Assembly: GCA_014879435.1 (NCBI GenBank)
Contig: JACSSB010000321.1
Coordinates: 1-5,681, forward strand
Length of the DNA: 5,681 nucleotides
Source: Phycisphaerales bacterium
GTDB taxonomy: Bacteria > Pseudomonadota > Gammaproteobacteria > Competibacterales > Competibacteraceae
Direction: 5' to 3'
Positions 1 through 5,661 of the stretch are shown piece after piece; position 1 is the first letter of the stretch; each line of letters begins with the position of its first letter. Below the pieces are notes generated by a model. The model saw only the letters and a program-made list of their open reading frames with translations, had not been told where the DNA came from and did not search any database. A program made the position numbers and the translations under genes.

Positions 1-192
1 ATCAAGTATCAGCGCTAGTGCGATTCGGCCACTATAAGCGCGCTGATTGTGGGTTTGGCGCATGAAGCGTTCCACCGCATCATCGAGAAATTCGGCATCC
101 GCCGAATAGCCGCACAACCAGCCGAAATAACCGATGCAGTCATCTGGAGCTTCAAAATGCTGGGCCAGAGAGGGTGGTTTCCACGCGCTCAT
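1..192 (-). CDS. 5' part of an unidentified gene, translationally coupled to the 440-residue gene
   Basis: This gene runs off the left edge, so only its first 64 codons are visible. The product begins MSAWKPPSLAQHFEAP and continues through FGWLCGYSADAEFLDDAVERF to a hydrophobic stretch, GRIALALILD, at the window end. The start is well supported: the ATG (192-190) overlaps the TGA of the upstream gene in an ATGA junction, and a GGAG lies seven bases before it. This junction suggests that the two proteins are made together and perhaps act together. No catalytic motif is visible in this fragment. I have a weak impression that proteins with this N-terminus continue into a phospholipase-D-like fold, but the defining HxKxxxxD motif would lie outside the window, so this is only a hypothesis. 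The reading frame is certain; the function is unknown. Confidence 0.8.
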   Translation of the reverse strand, partial: MSAWKPPSLAQHFEAPDDCIGYFGWLCGYSADAEFLDDAVERFMRQTHNQRAYSGRIALALILD

Positions 193-1511
193 TGTGAATC
201 TCCAGTATTGGTCGTCGAACGACCAAGCCACTCATCGAGTTTTCCATGCAGATCGAGATTCAGTAGAAACAGGTTGTTGAGGCGGTACGAGATACCGACA
301 GGCCACGCTATCGTAAGCGGGTCACTGGTCTCGGCGCCTTCTTCGTCTGGAGCGCTTACGGCATTAGGGTGTTGTGTTTGATCCCCGCGAAAGGCCGCGC
401 CAGGCAATACCACGCGTCCCCGCAGGCGTAGCACTCGGTCGTCACGCCTGACCAAATTCACGATCAGATTGGCATCGCTGCTATCAATACATTCACGACA
501 AAAGGCGCGAGCCAGCTCGCCGGGCGAGGGGTCATGGCGCTTGTCAAGAAACACTTGGGCCTGTCTTCGTAGAGATTCCATCTCGCTCGCGATGGGTCCT
601 GGTATTGGCTCGTCCAGGGAAAATCGCTGCGCACTTTGGTGAGCGATGTGGGCCTCAAGCCGATCCAGCACGCTGATCGCCGCATCGCGTACCGTGAAAA
701 AGAGCGCACCTGCATGCAGGTCGTCCCAGTGATCGTCTTCCAGGGTTTTGGGTTTGGTCTCCCACGTTATGGATGGCTGCGAAATATGGTGAAGATCGTC
801 AACCCAAGCGAGCGCTGCTCGGCGGCGTTGTCCTTTATCTCCAGTATTTTGCACCAGTCGCTCCCTTAGAAATTCACGAGCACTTCGAGAGAGCGGAACA
901 AGAGGTGATAGTGCTTTCTGCAAGTTATTGGAGGATTTAACGTTGTTATGCTCGTCCTTTGCCCATCCAACTAGATGTTCCAGTATGCCCTTACTGTAGT
1001 AGCAAGGGTTAAAGTCGGAACACGCGGTATTAACAAAACTTAGACCGTGCGATGTACAGTGGAAGGCGTTAAAGCGTTCGCTGCTGGCCTCGGCAAGCGC
1101 CAGCGCCAGCAAAGGCTGCACCGTCGCCATACGCATGGGTTGGATGATATAAAAATTGGATTTGCGCACGTTTGCAAAAGAAAGGTCGGTTTTTCCCTGC
1201 ATCTTCGTTGCGCCACGCAAACGGGGATCGGGTTTCCAGTCGTTGCTGTTGAGTGCCAGCCAACAGGCAAGTGCTTCAATGGCATTGGCCGTCTCAATAT
1301 TCTGAATGCGTCTGCCCGCATTGCGTGCCTGTTCCGCTACCACCACACCTAAGATGGCTAAAAATAGCTGTTTGCCGAACCAGACGCCGCCTAGACCGGG
1401 TACAGCGAGGTCGTTGAATGTCCGCACGGCAGCACCCAAGCCGAGCGTGCGCGTTCGCCGTTCACTAAATAATGTTGCCGGGCCGAGCAAACCCCATACA
1501 GGTCCAGTCAT
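189..1511 (-). CDS. Unidentified 440-residue protein, conserved-looking, in the WYL-regulated gene series
   Basis: I do not recognise this family. The N-terminal 85 residues are rich in Gly, Leu and Ala, including FGKQLFLAILGVVVAE at about 45-60. That stretch could be a buried helix; it is too interrupted for a confident membrane span, and no signal peptide is evident. Residues 85-170 are basic and polar and contain H151, C152, H155, C164 and C170, with a CxxC at 338-341 (CREC). These could bind a metal, but no standard zinc-finger spacing is met. The region from about 255 to 330 is predicted by eye to be helical and charged. The C-terminus (about 398-430, IAWPVGISYRLNNLFLLNLDLHG) looks like beta strands. 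The start is chosen because AGAGG precedes the ATG by eight bases. It lies 70 bases downstream of the WYL gene and overlaps the next gene by four bases, so it is probably a core member of this locus. The open frame is long, uninterrupted and flanked by good signals. Confidence 0.85.
   Translation of the reverse strand: MTGPVWGLLGPATLFSERRTRTLGLGAAVRTFNDLAVPGLGGVWFGKQLFLAILGVVVAEQARNAGRRIQNIETANAIEALACWLALNSNDWKPDPRLRGATKMQGKTDLSFANVRKSNFYIIQPMRMATVQPLLALALAEASSERFNAFHCTSHGLSFVNTACSDFNPCYYSKGILEHLVGWAKDEHNNVKSSNNLQKALSPLVPLSRSAREFLRERLVQNTGDKGQRRRAALAWVDDLHHISQPSITWETKPKTLEDDHWDDLHAGALFFTVRDAAISVLDRLEAHIAHQSAQRFSLDEPIPGPIASEMESLRRQAQVFLDKRHDPSPGELARAFCRECIDSSDANLIVNLVRRDDRVLRLRGRVVLPGAAFRGDQTQHPNAVSAPDEEGAETSDPLTIAWPVGISYRLNNLFLLNLDLHGKLDEWLGRSTTNTGDSQ
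200..203 (-). promoter_or_regulatory. Ribosome binding site for the left-edge partial gene
   Basis: The minus strand reads GGAG seven bases before the ATG at 192-190. It lies inside the coding sequence of the 440-residue gene, as expected for a coupled start. It decides the start of the partial gene in favour of the overlapping ATG. Confidence 0.6.
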
Positions 1512-1519
1512 CGTTTTTT

Positions 1520-1524
1520 CCTCT
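1520..1524 (-). promoter_or_regulatory. Ribosome binding site for the 440-residue gene
   Basis: The minus strand reads AGAGG within an A-rich stretch, eight bases before the ATG at 1511-1509. The spacing and sequence are good, and they fix the start of the 440-residue protein. Confidence 0.65.
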
Positions 1525-1527
1525 TTT

Positions 1528-1569
1528 CCATATATAAAATATATAATTAAATCATATATATAATTATGG
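1528..1569 (-). promoter_or_regulatory. AT-rich island, candidate promoter region for the 440-residue gene
   Basis: Within the 70-base gap between the WYL gene and the 440-residue gene, the 38 bases 1530-1567 contain a single G or C (the C at 1553). The block is bounded by CCATA (1528-1532) and its inverse TATGG (1565-1569). It also contains the 11-mer ATATATAATTA twice in direct orientation (1539-1549 and 1556-1566). On the minus strand there are several TATATT or TATATA stretches that could serve as a -10 element or AT-rich upstream element, but no clean -35 can be paired with them. The surrounding genes are GC-rich, so the contrast is sharp. A separate promoter for the 440-residue gene and its downstream partner, or binding by an AT-preferring nucleoid protein, are the likeliest explanations; neither is shown. 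A weak AT hairpin ending WYL transcription is also possible. Confidence 0.45.
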
Positions 1570-1581
1570 TTTTATGGCCTT

Positions 1582-2664
1582 CTATTTTTGTTCAAGCGTG
1601 CCATTTGCTTGGGTATACAGCTGATTCATCCAATAGGCTTGATTTGCCATCTCCTCTCGCAAATCAGCAGGCCCCAGCACCTCCACCTTGGAGCCAAATG
1701 ACAACAACCACCAGCGCAATTGCGCAGTATCGTTGACCGTAGCGGTCAGTCGGAAATAGTCATCGCCCTCGTCCTCCACCATCTGATCGGTGGCCAAGCG
1801 CGTTTCCAGTAAATGCAGCCCAGCACGTTTCCAGAATCGAACCACCAATCGTAATGGTTCGCCGCACCCCCCCATGCCCTGACACCGCTCCACCTCTCGA
1901 TCTGGGTCAAACCCTGTCGGTGTATGCGCTTTCCGATCCAACACCGTGGCTGACCGTATCCGATGCATGGCCAGCTGCCGTACATCGGTGTAATTGTCGA
2001 GGGTACAGAGCAAGTAAAAAGCCGGTCCACGTTGTAGATAAACTAATGGATGAATTGTCCAGTGCGCCGGCTGATCTCGCCAAAGCTGTTGATATTCAAT
2101 GGCGCACTGCTGACTCTCGAACAGAGCCCTCAAGATAGCATCACGTACCCGCTGCTGATGGTGACGCCAGTCTCCCCGCGCTGCCTCTGACATCAACATG
2201 ATTGGTGGTTCCGGTGGCAACAACGGCTGGGTCGGCGGAATGATGCGCACCTTCGTCTCCCATTTTTTGACCGGTGCCCAAAATGGCATCTGACCGAGCT
2301 CGCCACGCGCAGTCTCGAAATAGGGCCTTAGCGCCCGGTAGGATTCTTGGGGTAGCAGTGGTTTTAGAAACAGCTCCAGTAGCCGGAACGCCAGCACCTC
2401 CTGATCGGACAATCGGGGTAGGGCCATGAATTTTTTTCCTTTTGGCCAACGCCATTGCAACGGTTTAGCATCAGGATTCACCGTTTCCAGAAAGCCAGCC
2501 GCACCCAGCAGCGCCAAGGCACGTTGTACCGAGCGTTCGTCCATTTCCTCGGCGGTGCCCTGCAAACGTTTGAAGATCATCTGAGTAGTCAGCGGCTCGC
2601 TACCCTTGAACATCGCCAAAATACCCAGGCGGCGGTTGAAGGTGGTGATAGCGTCTTCTTTCAT
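1582..2664 (-). CDS. WYL-domain transcription regulator with N-terminal winged helix-turn-helix
   Basis: The 360-residue length and three-part layout match WYL regulators of the kind that includes BrxR and CapW. Residues about 8-75 look like a winged helix-turn-helix, with LTTQMIFKRL then ERSVQRALALLGAAGFLE as the likely helices and WRWPKG as the wing. Residues about 172-245 fit the WYL domain: the segment IHPLVYLQRGPAFYLLC (204-220) is the core strand pair, where FYLLC replaces the canonical WYL tripeptide, followed by the conserved-style HRIRSATVLDR (234-244). Residues about 270-340 resemble the WCX C-terminal extension, including LRWWLLSFGSKVEVLGPADLREEM (316-339). WYL domains bind nucleotide or nucleic-acid ligands in several systems, and these regulators usually form dimers that control adjacent genes. 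The role here, repressor or activator of this locus, is inferred from position. The start is the first ATG of the frame; its ribosome site is weak. The gap to the preceding gene is 72 bases. Confidence 0.9.
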   Translation of the reverse strand: MKEDAITTFNRRLGILAMFKGSEPLTTQMIFKRLQGTAEEMDERSVQRALALLGAAGFLETVNPDAKPLQWRWPKGKKFMALPRLSDQEVLAFRLLELFLKPLLPQESYRALRPYFETARGELGQMPFWAPVKKWETKVRIIPPTQPLLPPEPPIMLMSEAARGDWRHHQQRVRDAILRALFESQQCAIEYQQLWRDQPAHWTIHPLVYLQRGPAFYLLCTLDNYTDVRQLAMHRIRSATVLDRKAHTPTGFDPDREVERCQGMGGCGEPLRLVVRFWKRAGLHLLETRLATDQMVEDEGDDYFRLTATVNDTAQLRWWLLSFGSKVEVLGPADLREEMANQAYWMNQLYTQANGTLEQK

Positions 2665-2679
2665 GACGGGTCGTCTTAC

Positions 2680-2697
2680 TAGAGGAGTGGTAGAGGA
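2680..2697 (-). repeat. Tandem 7-bp repeat just upstream of the WYL gene, possible operator
   Basis: The plus strand has TAGAGGA at 2680-2686 and again at 2691-2697, an 11-base period close to one helical turn. The pair begins 16 bases upstream of the WYL start codon, in the 72-base gap after the 138-residue gene. Such phased repeats can be protein-binding sites, and autoregulation by the WYL protein would be natural. The repeats are short and could be chance; WYL operators described so far are often inverted, not direct. Confidence 0.3.
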
Positions 2698-2731
2698 TCA
2701 GGCGCCGCTGAGCGATGCTCATGCGCAATGA

Positions 2732-2741
2732 AGCGACTACC
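2732..2741 (+). repeat. 10-bp copy of the intergenic repeat motif, overlapping the stop of the 138-residue gene
   Basis: AGCGACTACC here is identical to 3198-3207, where it forms part of the long inverted repeat in the divergent intergenic region. The two copies lie in the same orientation on either side of the 138-residue gene. This copy covers the TAG stop codon (2739-2737 on the minus strand). A 10-bp match is not rare by chance in a window of this size, so significance rests only on the positions. Confidence 0.35.
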
Positions 2742-3153
2742 GATTCGGCGTGTCGGAACCCTCATATGGCTGGAAGCGGCGGCTATCGAAATGGTAGGCG
2801 AGGAACTTGTTGTCCTGATACAGGATACCCAATAGCAAATCCAGCGGTTCCCGATAGTAGGGCGACCAAGCTTCGGCTTTGTGATTGATCAAGGGCGGAT
2901 CGAGTACTTCGATCACCACCGCCGGCTCGCCGTAGCGAGGGAACCGGCAGTTTTTCAGTCCTGGCTTCCACACCGCCAACATCCCTGGCCGCAAGGCGTT
3001 TTCCCGACCATTGGTCAGCCGCTGGTGCAAGATACACAGGTGGTCGGCAGCATCTTCGGTAGGTTCGGCGCGTAATTCATTATCGTGACCGTTGAGATTA
3101 AGGTTATCCAGCAGGGCCTTCATTTGGGGATCCAGCATCGATTTGCGAGGCAT
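2737..3153 (-). CDS. Small unidentified protein of 138 residues between the WYL and AAA+ genes
   Basis: I do not recognise the family. The first 35 residues are polar and probably flexible or helical (LDPQMKALLDNLNLN). From about residue 55 the protein looks like a small beta-barrel: LRPGMLAVWKPGLKNCRFPRYGEPAVVIEVLDPP (54-87) has the rhythm of an SH3-like or KOW-like fold, where a PGM-type turn and a G-x-P-A-V-V-I-E-V strand recur. The C-terminal part, LDLLLGILYQDNKFLAYHFDSRRFQPY (104-130), continues with strands and a basic DSRRF segment. This fold suggestion is by eye. There is no signal peptide or membrane segment. The ATG has only a weak GGA about nine bases upstream. The gene starts the leftward series, divergently from the AAA+ gene, and lies 72 bases before the WYL gene; it may be an adaptor for the ATPase. 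The opposite strand contains overlapping open frames, but this one fits the gene order and has normal codon use. Confidence 0.75.
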   Translation of the reverse strand: MPRKSMLDPQMKALLDNLNLNGHDNELRAEPTEDAADHLCILHQRLTNGRENALRPGMLAVWKPGLKNCRFPRYGEPAVVIEVLDPPLINHKAEAWSPYYREPLDLLLGILYQDNKFLAYHFDSRRFQPYEGSDTPNR

Positions 3154-3199
3154 GGTGATGTCCGTTATGTGGGAGAGGTCAAGCGTGGGTGGTGTCGAG

Positions 3200-3331
3200 C
3201 GACTACCCGACTATCAGAATACGTGATTTGTGCGACAGATTGCGTCGGATGCAGACATGGAGTATTCCTCCGTGCTCATGCATACGGCCTAGGTGAAGCC
3301 GACGCATGCTGTCGGGTAGTCGTCGTATTCT
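3200..3331. repeat. Highly structured divergent intergenic region: interleaved long inverted repeats
   Basis: The 211-base gap (3154-3364) between two divergently transcribed genes contains no plausible gene. CGACTACCCGAC (3200-3211) and GTCGGGTAGTCG (3311-3322) form a perfect 12-bp inverted repeat. AGAATACG (3216-3223) and CGTATTCT (3324-3331) form a perfect 8-bp inverted repeat. Their order on the strand is A, B, A', B', so the two pairs interleave and cannot both form a simple nested hairpin. As double-stranded DNA they could instead be paired operator half-sites facing each of the two genes; as RNA they would make a pseudoknot or alternative folds. A 12-bp inverted repeat is expected about once by chance in the whole window, but only about one time in a thousand inside 200 bases. 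Confidence 0.55.
3233..3314. repeat. Long imperfect stem-loop within the divergent intergenic region
   Basis: CGACAG (3233-3238) pairs with CTGTCG (3309-3314), then two mismatches (3239-3240 opposite 3307-3308), then TGCGTCGG (3241-3248) pairs with CCGACGCA (3299-3306): 14 pairs of 16. The stem can continue with ATGCA (3249-3253) against TGCAT (3279-3283). It then reaches an inner hairpin, CATGGAG (3256-3262) against CTCCGTG (3268-3274) with one G-T wobble and a five-base loop. A one-sided bulge (3284-3298) interrupts it. The outer six pairs share bases 3311-3314 with the 12-bp repeat, so the two folds compete. The structure would be similar from either strand, so it does not tell the direction of any transcript. 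It could be a small RNA, an attenuator-like leader of the AAA+ mRNA, or a DNA cruciform. Confidence 0.5.
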
Positions 3332-3354
3332 TTACTCCGTTCCCTGGCCTGATC

Positions 3355-3358
3355 GGAG
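3355..3358 (+). promoter_or_regulatory. Ribosome binding site for the AAA+ gene
   Basis: GGAG lies six bases before the ATG at 3365. It supports this start, which falls at the edge of the structured intergenic region. Masking of this site by the upstream fold is not obvious, because the paired segments end about 24 bases earlier. Confidence 0.65.
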
Positions 3359-3364
3359 TCCTTC

Positions 3365-5539
3365 ATGACCTTACCTCGTTATCTACAAGTCAACCCCATC
3401 GTTTCACTCACCACACTGGGCGATGACGAGATTGCACCCTATCGGGCCATGCTGGGTCGCTGGTTGATTGACCTAGCCCTGCTGCTGAACTGGGATAATC
3501 CCCTCAAGAGCCGTTCTTCGCGCCGCAGATCCTGCTGGGATAACGAGGAATTTCTGGCTCTGACCGGTCTGGACAAGGATAACGAGGATGACAAGGACGA
3601 CCAGGATAACCAAAGCGGCAAAGATGGGCACTTCCAGTCTCTGCAGCGACTCCAGCGGCGGCGCGCGGAACTGGCGCGAATCGATCTGGATCCAGATCTA
3701 CCGCTGGTGCGTAACTTGGATCGGCTTGCCCGATTGGTGGGCTTAAACGAAGCCGAGCAGGCCGTACTCGTCTTCGCCGTGCTGCTGCACGGGGATCATA
3801 TCTTTCATAAAGCCATCGCTCAGCAGTCGCGGGATGGCATCAGCACTCCCTTGCTTTGCAAGCTGCTCGCGCGATTGACTGGCTGCTCGCCAGACGGCAT
3901 TCTCGCAGCTTTACAACCCACCGCTACCTTGCTCACCACCGGGTTGGTCGAACTAACTACGCATCTCGCTGATCTAGATGATAAGCTCGGCGTGCGCAAG
4001 AATCTGGCGAATCTCCTGCTCGCTCCGCACACCGACGCTGATGCCTTGATGGCTTGTTTTCTCAAGCGCCCGCCTCGGCGTACCCTGACCGTGGCGAACT
4101 TCCCGCATCTCGCTAGGGACACGATGGCAGCAGCCGGTCTATTGCGCGCGGCGCTACGAAACAAAATCGCCGGTACCAACTTACTATTGTACGGCCCGCC
4201 CGGCGTGGGTAAAACCGAGTATGCCGCCGTGCTGGCCGAAGCAGTGGGCGCGGAACTGTATGAGGTCGATTACGCAGATGAGGACGGTGATCCCATCTGC
4301 GGCGAAGCGCGCCTTCGTGCCTTTAATCTGAGCCAACGGCTACTAGCCCGGCACGACAATGCCCTGCTGCTGTTCGATGAGGTCGAAGACATATTCGAAC
4401 TCCGTCAGGACCGGGCCACCGCTGGCAAGTCCTGGATCAACCGCACCCTAGAAAATAACCCAGTACCGGCGTTGTGGCTTACCAACCACGCTAAAGCGAT
4501 GGATAAAGCTTATCTGCGGCGCTTTGATTATTCGATCCGCTTCTCGACCCCACCCCTATCAGTACGGATCGAGATCGCCCGCCACCATCTCGGTGACTGG
4601 GCGGGGGAAGATGATTGGCTGGCGCGGATCGCCGCCCACGAACAGCTAATCCCGGCACAACTGGAACGGGCTGCCAAATTAGCTCGCTACGCGGGCAATG
4701 GGGACTTGGCAGTGAATCGGGCGCTAGTACAGCAAGCACTGGATGGTTCGGTTACGCTGCTCCAGCAAAAACGCACGCCGACTTGCAACGGTGTTCCGAC
4801 TGCCTACGACCTGCGCTTTCTCAACGTCGATCAGGATATACCCAAGCTGATCGCAGTACTGCAACGTCGTCCGCACGGGGTGTTCTGCTTCTACGGGCCG
4901 ACTGGTACCGGTAAATCGGCACTGGCCCATCATATTGCCGATGCATTGGAGAAGCCGTTGTTGGTCAAGCAAGCCTCCGACCTGCTGGGTATGTATGTTG
5001 GCCAGACGGAAAAAAGTATCGCTGCGATGTTTGACGATGCCCACCAACGTGACGCGGTGCTGGTGCTGGATGAGGCCGATTCCTTCCTACGCGACCGGCA
5101 CTACGCCCACCACTCCTGGGAAGTAACCCAGGTCAACGAGCTGCTGACTCAGATGGAGGCATTTGACGGAATTTTCATCGCCACCACCAATCTGATGGAG
5201 ACGCTTGATGCAGCCAGCCTACGCCGCTTTCCATGGAAGATTCGTTTCGATTGGCTCAGACCCGTTCAACGCTGGGGTTTGTTCGCCCAAGAGTTTATCC
5301 GGCTAGGTGGCGAGTTGACCGAAGCGATGATCTGGAAAGATACCGTTTCACGGCTCAACCGCCTGACGCCCGGCGATGTGGCCGTCGTGGTCCGGCAATA
5401 CACATTGTGGGACGAAACCCCCAGCGCTCAAGAATTCTACGATCGACTGGCCGCCGAGGTGGCGGCGAAGGAACATCGAAATCTGATGTCCGATTCGATC
5501 CGCACGGACCGACGTGCCACCGCCGTGCGCAACGGGTGA
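3365..5539 (+). CDS. Tandem AAA+ ATPase, 724 residues, two complete ATPase modules
   Basis: Two AAA+ modules lie in one chain. Module 1 has Walker A GPPGVGKT (277-284), Walker B LLLFDE (334-339), a sensor-1 Asn (N374) and an RR pair (385-386) in LRRFD. Module 2 has Walker A GPTGTGKS (511-518), Walker B VLVLDE (565-570), sensor-1 N609 and RR (620-621) in LRRF. Both have the acidic Walker B glutamate, so both look able to hydrolyse ATP. In module 2, LLGMYVGQTEKS (540-551) resembles the pore-loop 1 region of the classical AAA clade (katanin, Vps4, Cdc48), with Y544 as a possible pore aromatic. The N-terminal 260 residues are mostly helical with an acidic low-complexity stretch at about 70-88 (DKDNEDDKDDQDNQ). 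No protease, nuclease or membrane segment is present, so it probably remodels or translocates a protein or nucleic-acid client as a ring. It is divergent from the 138-residue and WYL genes, and GGAG supports the start. The client and cellular role are unknown. Confidence 0.95.
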   Translation: MTLPRYLQVNPIVSLTTLGDDEIAPYRAMLGRWLIDLALLLNWDNPLKSRSSRRRSCWDNEEFLALTGLDKDNEDDKDDQDNQSGKDGHFQSLQRLQRRRAELARIDLDPDLPLVRNLDRLARLVGLNEAEQAVLVFAVLLHGDHIFHKAIAQQSRDGISTPLLCKLLARLTGCSPDGILAALQPTATLLTTGLVELTTHLADLDDKLGVRKNLANLLLAPHTDADALMACFLKRPPRRTLTVANFPHLARDTMAAAGLLRAALRNKIAGTNLLLYGPPGVGKTEYAAVLAEAVGAELYEVDYADEDGDPICGEARLRAFNLSQRLLARHDNALLLFDEVEDIFELRQDRATAGKSWINRTLENNPVPALWLTNHAKAMDKAYLRRFDYSIRFSTPPLSVRIEIARHHLGDWAGEDDWLARIAAHEQLIPAQLERAAKLARYAGNGDLAVNRALVQQALDGSVTLLQQKRTPTCNGVPTAYDLRFLNVDQDIPKLIAVLQRRPHGVFCFYGPTGTGKSALAHHIADALEKPLLVKQASDLLGMYVGQTEKSIAAMFDDAHQRDAVLVLDEADSFLRDRHYAHHSWEVTQVNELLTQMEAFDGIFIATTNLMETLDAASLRRFPWKIRFDWLRPVQRWGLFAQEFIRLGGELTEAMIWKDTVSRLNRLTPGDVAVVVRQYTLWDETPSAQEFYDRLAAEVAAKEHRNLMSDSIRTDRRATAVRNG

Positions 5540-5572
5540 GAGTAAGGGATTCCATTGCATGAGAGGAGCGGG

Positions 5573-5597
5573 CAGCTTCCAGCAAGCTAAGAAGCTG
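5573..5597 (+). terminator. Hairpin downstream of the AAA+ gene, weak terminator candidate
   Basis: CAGCTTC (5573-5579) and GAAGCTG (5591-5597) form a perfect seven-base stem with an 11-base loop, starting 34 bases after the AAA+ stop. Only TTT follows before GGAAAT, so a strong intrinsic terminator is not supported. It may instead be the edge of another element. Confidence 0.3.
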
Positions 5598-5661
5598 TTT
5601 GGAAATCCCCATTTTAACGTGAGTTCTGGATAAGGGTAGATCGGAGGGGTGGCCCTGGGTG

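Noticed and set aside
1047..1352. Open frame on the plus strand opposite the 440-residue gene
   Set aside because: It lies entirely inside a longer, well-signalled gene on the other strand and has no ribosome site or recognisable product.
3200..3322. Retron-like non-coding RNA, with the 12-bp ends as a1/a2 and an internal long hairpin
   Set aside because: The layout is superficially similar, but no reverse transcriptase gene is present and the long hairpin shares bases with the right-hand repeat. Kept only as an unexplained structure.
3085..3426. Plus-strand open frame running across the divergent intergenic region into the AAA+ gene
   Set aside because: It overlaps both the 138-residue gene and the AAA+ start, crosses the inverted repeats, and has a composition typical of a shadow frame.
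3572..3628. GAC/AAG/GAT-rich stretch as a DNA tandem repeat
   Set aside because: It encodes the acidic DKDNEDDKDDQDNQ segment of the AAA+ protein; the units are irregular, so it is a low-complexity protein linker and not a DNA repeat element.
4491..4739. Minus-strand open frame inside the AAA+ gene
   Set aside because: It is antisense to clearly conserved AAA+ coding sequence, and its product is low-complexity and rich in Pro, Ser and Arg.
5559..5633. Possible 24-codon gene (ATG at 5559, TAA at 5631) after the AAA+ gene
   Set aside because: It is very short, overlaps the seven-base hairpin, has only a mediocre ribosome site and its product resembles nothing I know.
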